A stretch of 64,000 bases of DNA from positions 372,001 to 436,000 of the forward strand of contig NZ_CAJRAU010000003.1 of assembly GCF_907165045.1 (NCBI RefSeq), written 5' to 3'. Position 1 is the first letter of the stretch. Each line of letters begins with the position of its first letter. The notes under the pieces were generated by a model. The model was not told where the DNA came from. It saw only the letters and a list, made by a program, of their open reading frames with translations, and did no database searches. The position numbers were made by a program, and so were the translations under genes. Source of the DNA: Dyadobacter linearis (lineage in GTDB: Bacteria; Bacteroidota; Bacteroidia; Cytophagales; Spirosomataceae). Below are positions 44,913-53,975 of the stretch, piece after piece.

Positions 44913-47900
44913 CCTGATATGCTTTGATTTCCTTTTGATTTATCCCAAACAACAACTTATTACCCACCGGCAAAACGCTTCTCACATCGCCTTTTAATAT
45001 AAATCCCGAATCGTTCTGACGAATATAGCTGAACTGACCTTTGCCATTATTTTTTAGTAAAACACCATAATTGGCGTCATACTTTCCAAAACGCAGGCGC
45101 GCCTTGCTCACATTTCCGCAAAGCAAAAGGTCTTTTTTACCGTCGCCATCATAATCGAGGCTGGTGATGGTGTAAACTGGTGAATTTTGGACTTCCAACG
45201 GCAGCGCTTTTTCAACAAACTTCCCGGCTGCATTGCCTTCGAAATAAGCCGTTTTCAAATAATTGGATTCCAGCTCTTTCGCTCCTTCAAGTTCTTCCGG
45301 CGTGAATATCTCTTTAACAGAAGCATCCGCATAACTCTTGTAATCCTGAAAACGGGTACGCATAATGCTCATTTGATCCAGCATTTCGTCGCGCGTCACA
45401 TAAGGGTAACTTTTCCCCTGAATATAAAAACTCATGATCGGATCGACGGACCCGTTGTCGTCAAAATCTTTGTAAAGCATTTGCACCGGCTCTTTGTCGC
45501 TGGCTTTGCATTGCGTATTCAGACCCAGATTCCCGATCACCAAATCCTGTTTTCCGTCCCCATTGAAATCATCCACGAGTATTTTATTCCACCAGCCTTT
45601 GTAAGGTTTGTCGAAATAATCGGTCGTTTTATTTTCCAGTTTGCCATTGGTATTGATCAGTACTGTCACCGGCATCCACTCTCCTACCAATACCAGATCA
45701 GGTTTTTTGTCATTATTAAGATCTGTCCAGGCCGCGTCGGTAACCAGTCCGATCCTTTCCAGGTCGGCATTCCAGTTTTTGGTTTGATCTGAAAAATTAC
45801 CTTTTCCATCATTGATCAGAATATAACTTCTGGGCGCCTCGGGATACCTGCCGGGAATCACGCGACCGCCTACAAAAAGGTCCGGTTTAGAATCTCCGTT
45901 CAGATCGGCAACCCGCACGCAGCTGGTACTGGTGAGCATTTTAGGTAGTGCAGTAGTGTTTTTGGTTAAATTTCCTTTTCCGTCATTGATATACAGCCGG
46001 CTTTGCAGCAACGGATCCTCGGGCATGAAGCTCGCATAGCCGCCGCTGCACACAAACAAATCCTGAAAACCGTCACCATTTGCATCAAAAAAGGCTGCAT
46101 CCGTATCTTCTGAATGCTTATCTGCCTCGAATGCACCGACCGGCTTATTAGTAAAAGCACCACCTCTCTGCTGAATGTATAATTTCGAAGGTTCCCCAGC
46201 CCCGCCGCCTGCAAAAACATCTTCCAGCCCGTCGCCATTGATATCGCCTTTTACCAAACAAGGTCCTGAAAATGAGATCGGATTGATCAACAGCGGCTGT
46301 CTTTTAAAATCATTTGTCTGGCTGGACGCACTTTTGAATGCGATCGGAGAAGTGACGGGAATGAATATCGGGTTGCTATTTTTCGTCGAGGGCCTGGTCG
46401 CTTTTGCATTGCTCTCGGCCAGTACCAGTTGCTGGTTGATTTTAGGCAAAATCAATTTTTGCTGCTTACCGCTCAGCCAGGTTATCGAAAGCGAATCAAT
46501 GCTCGTTTCTTTTCCCAAACCGAAATGCAAAATCGGTGAAACGCTGGACTGGTAACCGCGTGTCGGCATTTGTTCGAGATATTGTTTCTGGCCTTTTTGG
46601 TAAATGGTAACCTTTGCGCCGGCGCCTAGTGTATTCTTTCCTTCGCCTTCGAGTTCTATTTTTAAATAGTTGTTTTTCAAGAGCTTATCTCCATCATTTT
46701 GGTAAATAAATGCTGGTTTATTGATGTTATTGACGATCAGATCCAGATCACCGTCGTTGTCCAGATCTGCATAAGCCGCTCCTCCGCTGTTTGACACTTC
46801 TCCCAGCCCCCAGCTGTCGGCTACATTGCTGAATGTGAGGTTTTTGCCATTTTTAAAAAGATAGTTTTTCATATTGGAAGAAGGCATTTGGTAGACCATT
46901 TGCAGCACATCTTCCCGCTTCACCTGACCCTCTATCCGCTTTAAATGGTCGCCCATGAATTTGACAAAATCCATATTAGTGAAGTCCCGGAGGTTACCAT
47001 TTGTGATAAAAAGGTCTTTCCAGCCGTCATTATCATAATCGGCAAACAGCGATGCCCAGCTCCAATCGGTATTCGAAACGCCCGCAAGCTGACCTATTTC
47101 TGAAAAAACAGGGACCTTGGAACCTTTGCCCGCGCCCTCGTTCAGTTGCAGCATATTCCGCATATACTGGTGGTGAAAGCCGACTTTTACATTGAAATCA
47201 AACAATTCATAATTGTCGAGGCCCGCGAGGAGTTTCTGCCTTCTGTTATCTTCCGGCAGCATATCGAGTGTAAAAATATCCGGCAGCCCGTCGTTGTTGA
47301 AGTCGGCAATATCGTTTCCCATTGATGAATGTGAAGTATGCCCAATCCCTTCTCCGATCACATCCGTAAACGTCCCGTTTTTATTATTGATATACATAAA
47401 ATCTGGCACCGAATAGTCGTTGGAAATGTACATATCCTGCCAGCCGTCCTGGTTAATATCGGCAATACCAATGCCCAGCCCATAAGTCAGCGGCGAGCTG
47501 AGAATGCCAGCCTTTTCGGTGATATCGGTAAAAATCGGTTCGCCGCCTTTCTGATCGTTACGAAATAATCTCACTCCTGTCACGGGATCATTCTTCTTTA
47601 AAATGTCCGCAGTACTGGCCTCGTCAAGGATCGGCAGCGACTTGGGATTATGATTGAGCAGGAACATATCCAGATCGCCATCTTTGTCAAAATCAAAAAA
47701 AGCGGCCTGGGTACTGTTGCTGGGATCGCCTAAACCATATTTATATGCCACCTCTTCAAACTGAGGAATTCCATTTGCGCCGTTTCCTTTATTTATAAAA
47801 AGCTGGTTCCTTAGACTTTCAGGAGATACATTTCCTGAGTAACAAACGTAGATATCCAACTTCCCGTCCCCATTTACATCGGCCATCGTCACGCCCGTTT

Positions 47901-48279
47901 TCCACGGTTTTTCTCTACCTCCTACCCCAGCCTGAGCTGTAATATCTTCAAAAACCATATTCCCTTTATTGAGGTATAGTTTGTTAGAAACCATATTGCC
48001 GGTGAAGTAAATATCTTCGAGCCCATCGCCATTTAAATCGCCGACAGCCACGCCGCCACCGTTATAGAAATATTCGTACATCAACACATTGGTATTCAAA
48101 CCTTCTGTCAATGTATTGGCAAAATCGATCTTGGTTTTTTCCGGGGCGAGCAGTGTAAAAAGTGTCGGTCCGGTGTTCTCTTCCGGCTTTTCCGTCTCCG
48201 CGTCTTTTTTGCAGGAAGCGAGCGTCAAACCGAATAGCAATATCAAAATACCCGATTTCCAGGATCTGGCGCTCATCAT
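44896..48279 (-). CDS. FG-GAP/VCBS repeat lipoprotein with ASPIC/UnbV domain
   Basis: A 1127-residue lipoprotein (lipobox LTLASC, Cys23). It holds about 14 FG-GAP-type calcium loops (DLNGDGLEDIYF, DVNGDGKLDIYV, DFDKDGDLDMFL, DINQDGWQDMYI, DYDNDGWKDLFI and others), which build beta-propellers, split by an ASPIC/UnbV domain near residues 535-610 (GRG-like TRGYQSSVSPILHFGLG, ITWLSGKQ). CRTAC1-like proteins of this plan are common partners of SusC/SusD in Bacteroidota. It likely sits on the surface and binds cargo or a partner. Separated from SusD by 95 bases and an intrinsic terminator, and overlaps the haloperoxidase gene by 17 bases. Confidence 0.9.
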   Translation of the reverse strand: MMSARSWKSGILILLFGLTLASCKKDAETEKPEENTGPTLFTLLAPEKTKIDFANTLTEGLNTNVLMYEYFYNGGGVAVGDLNGDGLEDIYFTGNMVSNKLYLNKGNMVFEDITAQAGVGGREKPWKTGVTMADVNGDGKLDIYVCYSGNVSPESLRNQLFINKGNGANGIPQFEEVAYKYGLGDPSNSTQAAFFDFDKDGDLDMFLLNHNPKSLPILDEASTADILKKNDPVTGVRLFRNDQKGGEPIFTDITEKAGILSSPLTYGLGIGIADINQDGWQDMYISNDYSVPDFMYINNKNGTFTDVIGEGIGHTSHSSMGNDIADFNNDGLPDIFTLDMLPEDNRRQKLLAGLDNYELFDFNVKVGFHHQYMRNMLQLNEGAGKGSKVPVFSEIGQLAGVSNTDWSWASLFADYDNDGWKDLFITNGNLRDFTNMDFVKFMGDHLKRIEGQVKREDVLQMVYQMPSSNMKNYLFKNGKNLTFSNVADSWGLGEVSNSGGAAYADLDNDGDLDLIVNNINKPAFIYQNDGDKLLKNNYLKIELEGEGKNTLGAGAKVTIYQKGQKQYLEQMPTRGYQSSVSPILHFGLGKETSIDSLSITWLSGKQQKLILPKINQQLVLAESNAKATRPSTKNSNPIFIPVTSPIAFKSASSQTNDFKRQPLLINPISFSGPCLVKGDINGDGLEDVFAGGGAGEPSKLYIQQRGGAFTNKPVGAFEADKHSEDTDAAFFDANGDGFQDLFVCSGGYASFMPEDPLLQSRLYINDGKGNLTKNTTALPKMLTSTSCVRVADLNGDSKPDLFVGGRVIPGRYPEAPRSYILINDGKGNFSDQTKNWNADLERIGLVTDAAWTDLNNDKKPDLVLVGEWMPVTVLINTNGKLENKTTDYFDKPYKGWWNKILVDDFNGDGKQDLVIGNLGLNTQCKASDKEPVQMLYKDFDDNGSVDPIMSFYIQGKSYPYVTRDEMLDQMSIMRTRFQDYKSYADASVKEIFTPEELEGAKELESNYLKTAYFEGNAAGKFVEKALPLEVQNSPVYTITSLDYDGDGKKDLLLCGNVSKARLRFGKYDANYGVLLKNNGKGQFSYIRQNDSGFILKGDVRSVLPVGNKLLFGINQKEIKAYQVGKVQ

Positions 48280-48309
48280 AACAGCGAACTAGGATTATTA
48301 GTAGGGATA

Positions 48310-48350
48310 GAAAAAAGAAACTATGTCTCCTTTTCGAAGACATAGTTTCT
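48310..48350 (-). terminator. Intrinsic terminator between SusD and FG-GAP genes
   Basis: A 13-bp perfect stem (arms 48316-48328 and 48338-48350, outer part AGAAACTATGTCT) with a 9-base loop. Read on the minus strand, it is followed by a T run. It stops SusC/SusD transcripts just 25 bases after the SusD stop, so the FG-GAP gene depends on read-through or on its own promoter. Confidence 0.85.
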
Positions 48351-48374
48351 GTAAAAATAATCAATAAAATAATA

Positions 48375-50255
48375 CTATTTGTCGTATCCAGGGTTTTGAA
48401 CCAACAACGCATTCCGATTGATCTCATCGCGGCTGAACGGACGGAAGTACATTTTATCCACCCATTTCCGATTTTCGTGAGACTTTTCCTCCACCGGCGT
48501 GTAAGTATAATCGTAAACCGTCGGATCGTAATGATAAGGCTCTTTCATCGACTTACCCGCCTTGAATTTACCGATCACGTTGATGTATTGAAGTGGCCGG
48601 CCCAATGTAGCCTCAGCGATCATCCACCGACGTGCATCGTGGTAGCGATGTTCCTCATAAGCCATTTCAACCCTTTTCTCGTGACGTAAAGCATCTTTTA
48701 ATGCAGCTCCCGATACTTTCAATGCAGGCATACCGACGCGGAAACGGATTTTGTTCAACCATTCCAACGCAATTGCATCCTGACCCAATTCAATGCTTGC
48801 CTCTACGTAATTGAATACGTTTTCAGTAACGCGAATAAATGGCCACGGGATGTTCTGGCGGTCGGTATTGTCATATAAACCTGGATTTGGGTCGATAAAT
48901 TTACGCATGTAATATCCTGTGCGGCTACCATTCCAGTCTTCTATTGAGCTGCTTCTGGTATCTAATCCTTTGCGGTTGATCAACGCACCTTTGTCATCAA
49001 GCAAATCATAAGCGCCTGTCTGAATTTGGTTGGCCGGATCTTTGGCATCGGAAGGACGTGGCTTCCAGGGTGCACCATCGTACATTACAGTTGCATAAAG
49101 ACGCGGATCACGGTTTGTGTACGGGCTCACCTTGTGAACAGGGTTTGTCCATGAAAAAGGTGTTCCGTCCATCATCTGGTAATCGTCAACCAACGTACCG
49201 ATCGGCGTATTACCTGCCCAGTTGTGGTATCCGTTAGGACCGTTGTTCAAACCTGTCTGGCGCGCGCCTTCGTTCATACTTGGCGAGAAATAACGGCCAA
49301 AAACGATCTCACTTCCGGCACTTGCATCAAGGGTTTTGTCAGCACTTGCGCCGCCCATTGCGATCGATACATAGTTAAGTTTACCTTGTTCCGGAGTTAC
49401 GGGGGCAGCCAGGTTCAGCTTGAAACCTCCGCCTATTGTTGCGTCCAAAGCAGCTTTCGCAGCTACCTGCGCAGCCTGCCAGCGCGCTTTGCGGTCGCCG
49501 GTTGTGTATCCAAGGAATTCCGGATTAGGATAGCCTGCGATTACCGAAGATTTCGCTTTGGCAGTCGGGATATCGTGCAAATCACTTGCTGCGTAAAGGA
49601 GTACCCTCGCTTTCAGTGACAAAGCAGCTGCCTCAGTGGCGCGGCCTTTTGCAAGATTTTTCCCTTTCAATAACAATGCAGCACTGTCGCAGTCACTTAC
49701 GATCGCCTTGATACATTCGTCAAAAGTGTTACGTGCCACCGAATAATCTTCATTCAGTTTGTACACTTTTTTGATGATAGGAACAGATCCATAGTAACGC
49801 ACCAGCTGCTGATAGTAGTAAGCTCTCAGGAAGTAAGCTTCTCCGATCAGTCTGCTTTTAAGCGCCTCGTCAGTGAAAGTAGCGATAGGCAGGTTGTTCA
49901 GTGCAATATTTGCATTACGAACCTGCGTATACATCTGGCTCCATCCGTAAGTCGCGTCAACCCAGCCCAGATTGGACGGGCTTAAACTTCCTTCGGTCAC
50001 TGTATTGATATTACGACCAGTGTGGGTAAAAACGGCTTCGTCCGTGAGGGAAGCGAGCATTTGCTCACTAAATCCACCCTGCTGAAGTCCTCCATAATTA
50101 CCCGTTACAAAACCTTCTGCCAATGCCCCGTCTTTCCAAACCTCCTCGGTCGGGATTTCGGTCGGTGGCGTTACGTCGAGGAACTCGGTATCGCACGATG
50201 CCAAACCGCCCGCCAACAGCATTACGATAGCTAAACCTTTATATCTTAATTTCAT
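48375..50255 (-). CDS. RagB/SusD family nutrient-binding lipoprotein (pair 3)
   Basis: A 626-residue SusD homolog, long for the family. Signal LAIVMLLAGGLASC gives the lipidated Cys, then TEFLDVTPPTEIPTEEVW, the usual start. Helical repeats: IGEAYFLRAYYYQQLVRYYG and EAAALSLKARVLLYAA. C-terminal region: WLNKIRFRVGMPAL and DALRHEKRVEMAYEEHRYHDARRW. The frame also allows ATG at 50265-50267, which overlaps the SusC stop (TAATG). I prefer ATG at 50255 because it directly precedes the signal peptide. Ligand unknown. Confidence 0.93.
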   Translation of the reverse strand: MKLRYKGLAIVMLLAGGLASCDTEFLDVTPPTEIPTEEVWKDGALAEGFVTGNYGGLQQGGFSEQMLASLTDEAVFTHTGRNINTVTEGSLSPSNLGWVDATYGWSQMYTQVRNANIALNNLPIATFTDEALKSRLIGEAYFLRAYYYQQLVRYYGSVPIIKKVYKLNEDYSVARNTFDECIKAIVSDCDSAALLLKGKNLAKGRATEAAALSLKARVLLYAASDLHDIPTAKAKSSVIAGYPNPEFLGYTTGDRKARWQAAQVAAKAALDATIGGGFKLNLAAPVTPEQGKLNYVSIAMGGASADKTLDASAGSEIVFGRYFSPSMNEGARQTGLNNGPNGYHNWAGNTPIGTLVDDYQMMDGTPFSWTNPVHKVSPYTNRDPRLYATVMYDGAPWKPRPSDAKDPANQIQTGAYDLLDDKGALINRKGLDTRSSSIEDWNGSRTGYYMRKFIDPNPGLYDNTDRQNIPWPFIRVTENVFNYVEASIELGQDAIALEWLNKIRFRVGMPALKVSGAALKDALRHEKRVEMAYEEHRYHDARRWMIAEATLGRPLQYINVIGKFKAGKSMKEPYHYDPTVYDYTYTPVEEKSHENRKWVDKMYFRPFSRDEINRNALLVQNPGYDK

Positions 50256-50266
50256 ATTTGTTTTCA

Positions 50267-53200
50267 TTAAAATGCCAAACGTACACCAGCGCTCATAATT
50301 TTTGCCTGAGGATAATACTGACCATCATTTCTGGTCGCTTCCGGATCCCACACTTTGATCTTGTCGATCGTAAGCAGGTTCAGTCCGTTCACATAAATTC
50401 TCAGATTGCTCAACCCGACTTTCGATCCGATCTCAGAAGGCAGGTTATAACCCAGTTCGATGTTTTTCAAACGCAGGTAATTGCTGCTTTTCAGGAAGTA
50501 GTCGTTGATACCAGCCTGACCAGTGTTGGTGTAGTAACGGTTGTTACGGTTTGTCAAACGTGGGTACTCGCTAGTTGGGTTATCGATCGTCCAGCGGTGG
50601 TCGAAGTCATATTTCAGGTAGTTACCAATGTCGCCGGATTCTGTCAGACCGATGATCTGCAAACCGCCGGTAGCGCCCTGGAACAATACTGAAAGGTCAA
50701 ATGCTTTGTAGCCAAGGTTGATAGAAGCACCGCCTGTAAACCATGGACGCTGCACTTTCTCGCTGCGCACGCGGTCATCCGCACTGATTTTCTTATCACC
50801 ATTCACATCTTTGAACTTCATATCACCTGGTCTCAGGTTACCAGTGATCGGGCTGTAATCGATTTGATTGGCATCGATCTCAGCCTGGTCTCTGAATGCA
50901 CCGTCAAACTGATAGACTAGGAATGAGTTGTAAGGCATTCCGGTAGATCTCTGATAAGAAGGAGCACCCGGCGTTTCATCCCAGTATTTAATCTCATTTT
51001 TAGCAAAACCACCATTTACACTGACAGAATACGTGAAATCACCCGCATTACCATCGTAGCTCACTTTAAATTCCCATCCTTTGTTTTGCAGCTTACCCAG
51101 GTTTTGAGGAGGAAGCTTTCCGTCGATACCGGCAGTTGAAGGTGTAGAACCAGCCTTAGGGATCAGGATATTAGAACGGTTGTTTACGAAATAATCAAAT
51201 TCGAAAGCGACTTTATCACGGAACAGTGTACCCTCGATACCGAAGTTGGTATTGTTGGCAACCTCCCAGGTGAAGTTCTTGTTCGCAACGCGTGATTCGA
51301 GCAAAGTCTTAGCAACCTGATCGCCGATAATGTAGCTTCCGAAGCCCATTGTAGACAGATATTGGTATTCAGCCAATGTTTCTGTTCCAAGGAAATAAGG
51401 TTCAGCACCCATTTGGCCCCACGATCCGCGTACTTTCACATTGTTCAGGAAGCGGATATTGTTTTTCCAGAAATCTTCCTCCGAAACCCTCCATCCTGCC
51501 GAAACACCAGGGAAGAATCCGAAACGGCCTTCTTTTGGAAATACGTAAGAACCATCCACACGCCACAGGAATTCAGCCAGATATTTCTCTTTGTAGTTAT
51601 AACCCGCACGACCGAAGTAGCTCAAACGCGCTCTTTTATACAAATCGAAGTTATTGATATCCTGCTCGGCAGTACCACCCGCGAAAAGCTGGTCAACTAC
51701 CGGAGAGATGAAGTAGCGGCGGAATGCGAAGAATCCGTCTGCGTCCACTTTCTCATTCTGGATACCCGCCATCACATTGAAGTTATGCGCGCCAACAGAT
51801 TTTTCGTAAGAAACCTGACCAGTAAGCTGGATTGAAAGCTCCTGAGAAGCACTTTCTCTCAAACGAGGATCTTTGAAAGTAGAGCGAACTGTTCCGCTAA
51901 GGAGCGGGCTTACGCCATCGGCTTCGAATTTAGATTTGTCAGGCCATGAATACAAAGTCCACGGCGTTTCGAAGTTTTTCTGACGACGCAGCTGCTTATC
52001 CAGAGCCGCCATCACGTTTACTTTCAGCCCGGATACGCCTGGAATCTGAATTTCAAGTCCACCGTTAGTCTGGATATAATCCCTTTTATCGTTGTTATAA
52101 CCAGTTGTATTGGTTGTGATAACCGCAGGGTTCTGACCATTTTCAATATCAGGACCCGGGCGACCGTCTGGCCAGATTGCGATTTCAGTCGGCTTTCCAC
52201 GCATTAACATACGGAAAATCGCCTGCGCGCTGTTTCCACCACTTGGGAAATGCCTGTGCTCTTCGCGCAGTGTAAGTCCCAGATTAGCAGTTACATATTT
52301 ATTGATTTTTGTATCAAGATTGATACGCATATCATATTGCTTGTAACCGGTTGCAGAATTGATGTAATATCCGTCCTGCTTGATGTGCCCGATCGAGGCA
52401 AGGTATTTGATATTCTCGCTACCACCTGTCAATTGCAGGTTATGGCGCTGCTGAGGTGCCCATTTACGAAGTACCGAACCGTACCAGTCTGTATCAGGGT
52501 AAAGCAGAGGCGAAGATTGGTCTCTGAATTTTTGAATATCCTCCGGCTTGAAAACTGCATTAACCACATTTTGATTGTCGGTACGGGTATAGGATCCGTT
52601 TGAATTAAATCCTTGCAAAGCACCGCCCCATTGTCCCACAGGCAGGTTATCGTAAATCTGCAATTCGTTACGGATTGTCGCATATTCTTCTGCATTCGAC
52701 ATTTCCGGAGTACGCGTTGGTGCAGACAACCCCAGGTTCACATCGTACGAAATCATCGGCTTGCCGGTTTTTCCGCGTTTGGTAGTAATCAGGATAACCC
52801 CGTTACCGGCGCGTGAACCGTAAATCGCAGCCGCAGCATCTTTCAAAACCGAAATACTTTCAATATCAGCAGGGTTGATCCGGTCAAGACCACCGCTTCT
52901 GTTTGGTACCCCGTCGACAACGATCAGTGCATTGCTGTTACCCAGAGAGTTAGTACCCCGGATACGGATCGCCGATCCATCATAACCTGGTTCACCACTT
53001 GCCTGTACAGCAGAAACACCCGGAAGGCGGCCGCCCAATGTATTTGATAAGTTGGCTGCCGGTGCTTTTTGCAATTCGGCTCCCTTAACCGCTGTAACTG
53101 AACCGGTAAGCGTCGCTTTTTTGGCGGTACCGTAACCTACAACCACTACCTCTTCCAGTGCTTTGGTATCAGTTTGCAGCGTGATATCGACAGAATTCCT

Positions 53201-53485
53201 GTTCCCGATCGCAATTTCCTGGGTCAGGTAACCGATAAATGAATAGACGAGCGTGGCATTTCTTTCTGCATTCACAGTGTAGTTACCCTCGTTGTCGGTC
53301 ACAGTCCCAGCGGTAGTCCCTTTTACGACTACACTTACACCCGGCAATGCCTGGCCTTGCTCATCCTTGATCTTACCTTTGATTGTGTTCTGCGCGTGGG
53401 CGGCTGTCACAAAAGCAAGCATGAGGAGAAGTGAAAAAATACCACGCGACACGACACGGGGTACCCAATCAGTAGAAAATCTCAT
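50267..53485 (-). CDS. SusC/RagA family TonB-linked outer membrane protein (pair 3)
   Basis: A 1072-residue outer-membrane transporter: signal peptide FSLLLMLAFVTAAHAQ, CarboxypepD_reg-like domain (TIKGKIKDEQGQALPGVSV, ~33-115), TonB-box-like EEVVVVGYGTAKKA, plug (PAANLSNTLGGRLPGVSA, IRIRGTNSLG, ALIVVDGVP, ISVLKDAAAAIYGSRAGNG, ~140-240) and a barrel ending in SAGVRLAF. Standard SusC order and length. First gene of the SusC-SusD-(terminator)-FG-GAP-haloperoxidase row. No glycoside hydrolase accompanies it, so the cargo is not an evident polysaccharide. Confidence 0.95.
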   Translation of the reverse strand: MRFSTDWVPRVVSRGIFSLLLMLAFVTAAHAQNTIKGKIKDEQGQALPGVSVVVKGTTAGTVTDNEGNYTVNAERNATLVYSFIGYLTQEIAIGNRNSVDITLQTDTKALEEVVVVGYGTAKKATLTGSVTAVKGAELQKAPAANLSNTLGGRLPGVSAVQASGEPGYDGSAIRIRGTNSLGNSNALIVVDGVPNRSGGLDRINPADIESISVLKDAAAAIYGSRAGNGVILITTKRGKTGKPMISYDVNLGLSAPTRTPEMSNAEEYATIRNELQIYDNLPVGQWGGALQGFNSNGSYTRTDNQNVVNAVFKPEDIQKFRDQSSPLLYPDTDWYGSVLRKWAPQQRHNLQLTGGSENIKYLASIGHIKQDGYYINSATGYKQYDMRINLDTKINKYVTANLGLTLREEHRHFPSGGNSAQAIFRMLMRGKPTEIAIWPDGRPGPDIENGQNPAVITTNTTGYNNDKRDYIQTNGGLEIQIPGVSGLKVNVMAALDKQLRRQKNFETPWTLYSWPDKSKFEADGVSPLLSGTVRSTFKDPRLRESASQELSIQLTGQVSYEKSVGAHNFNVMAGIQNEKVDADGFFAFRRYFISPVVDQLFAGGTAEQDINNFDLYKRARLSYFGRAGYNYKEKYLAEFLWRVDGSYVFPKEGRFGFFPGVSAGWRVSEEDFWKNNIRFLNNVKVRGSWGQMGAEPYFLGTETLAEYQYLSTMGFGSYIIGDQVAKTLLESRVANKNFTWEVANNTNFGIEGTLFRDKVAFEFDYFVNNRSNILIPKAGSTPSTAGIDGKLPPQNLGKLQNKGWEFKVSYDGNAGDFTYSVSVNGGFAKNEIKYWDETPGAPSYQRSTGMPYNSFLVYQFDGAFRDQAEIDANQIDYSPITGNLRPGDMKFKDVNGDKKISADDRVRSEKVQRPWFTGGASINLGYKAFDLSVLFQGATGGLQIIGLTESGDIGNYLKYDFDHRWTIDNPTSEYPRLTNRNNRYYTNTGQAGINDYFLKSSNYLRLKNIELGYNLPSEIGSKVGLSNLRIYVNGLNLLTIDKIKVWDPEATRNDGQYYPQAKIMSAGVRLAF

Positions 53486-53975
53486 AGATTAAAATTTAGA
53501 GTTAAAAGTGGTAATTGAAAGTTGCTTAACCGTATAAGCACGGAACGTAGAGCTGAAAAATTCTCCCAGTCACGGAAGTAGTCTACAAGTCAAAGAAGAG
53601 TTGGATCGGAAAGTTTTTACATACGCTTTTTTTAAGGGTGGTTGAAACGTTCAGTCATTAATTCAGAGGGTGTACTTTTAACACAATTCGATTTACAGCG
53701 CCTGCAAAATCCCTTCGATAAGTACATATCAGAATGATTTACTCATGCGATTGTACAAAAAGATATTAATTATTTAACAAAAGAAAGCGTTCACGGTTAT
53801 AGTCTATAATTTATAAGAAAATAACAATATATATCACTTATTTAGCTGGAAATGCAGTTATTGTAATATATAAGTTACAATTATTCGTTCTTTAATCCAG
53901 AATTGGTAACCACTGATTGATTATTTATATTCGCATTCTTAACTGCTACTGTCTTTACCCACCTATCTACTTGTA
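53486..53975. other. 490-base divergent promoter region with no gene
   Basis: Gap between SusC pair 3 (minus) and the second haloperoxidase gene (plus). A candidate plus-strand promoter is TTGG at 53904-53907 with TATATTCG at 53927-53934 (19-base gap, one mismatch to TAnnTTTG). A small palindrome TTATAG-T-CTATAA lies at 53797-53809. The part nearest the haloperoxidase gene is strongly A/T-rich. I found no good minus-strand TAnnTTTG and no open frame. Confidence 0.4.
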
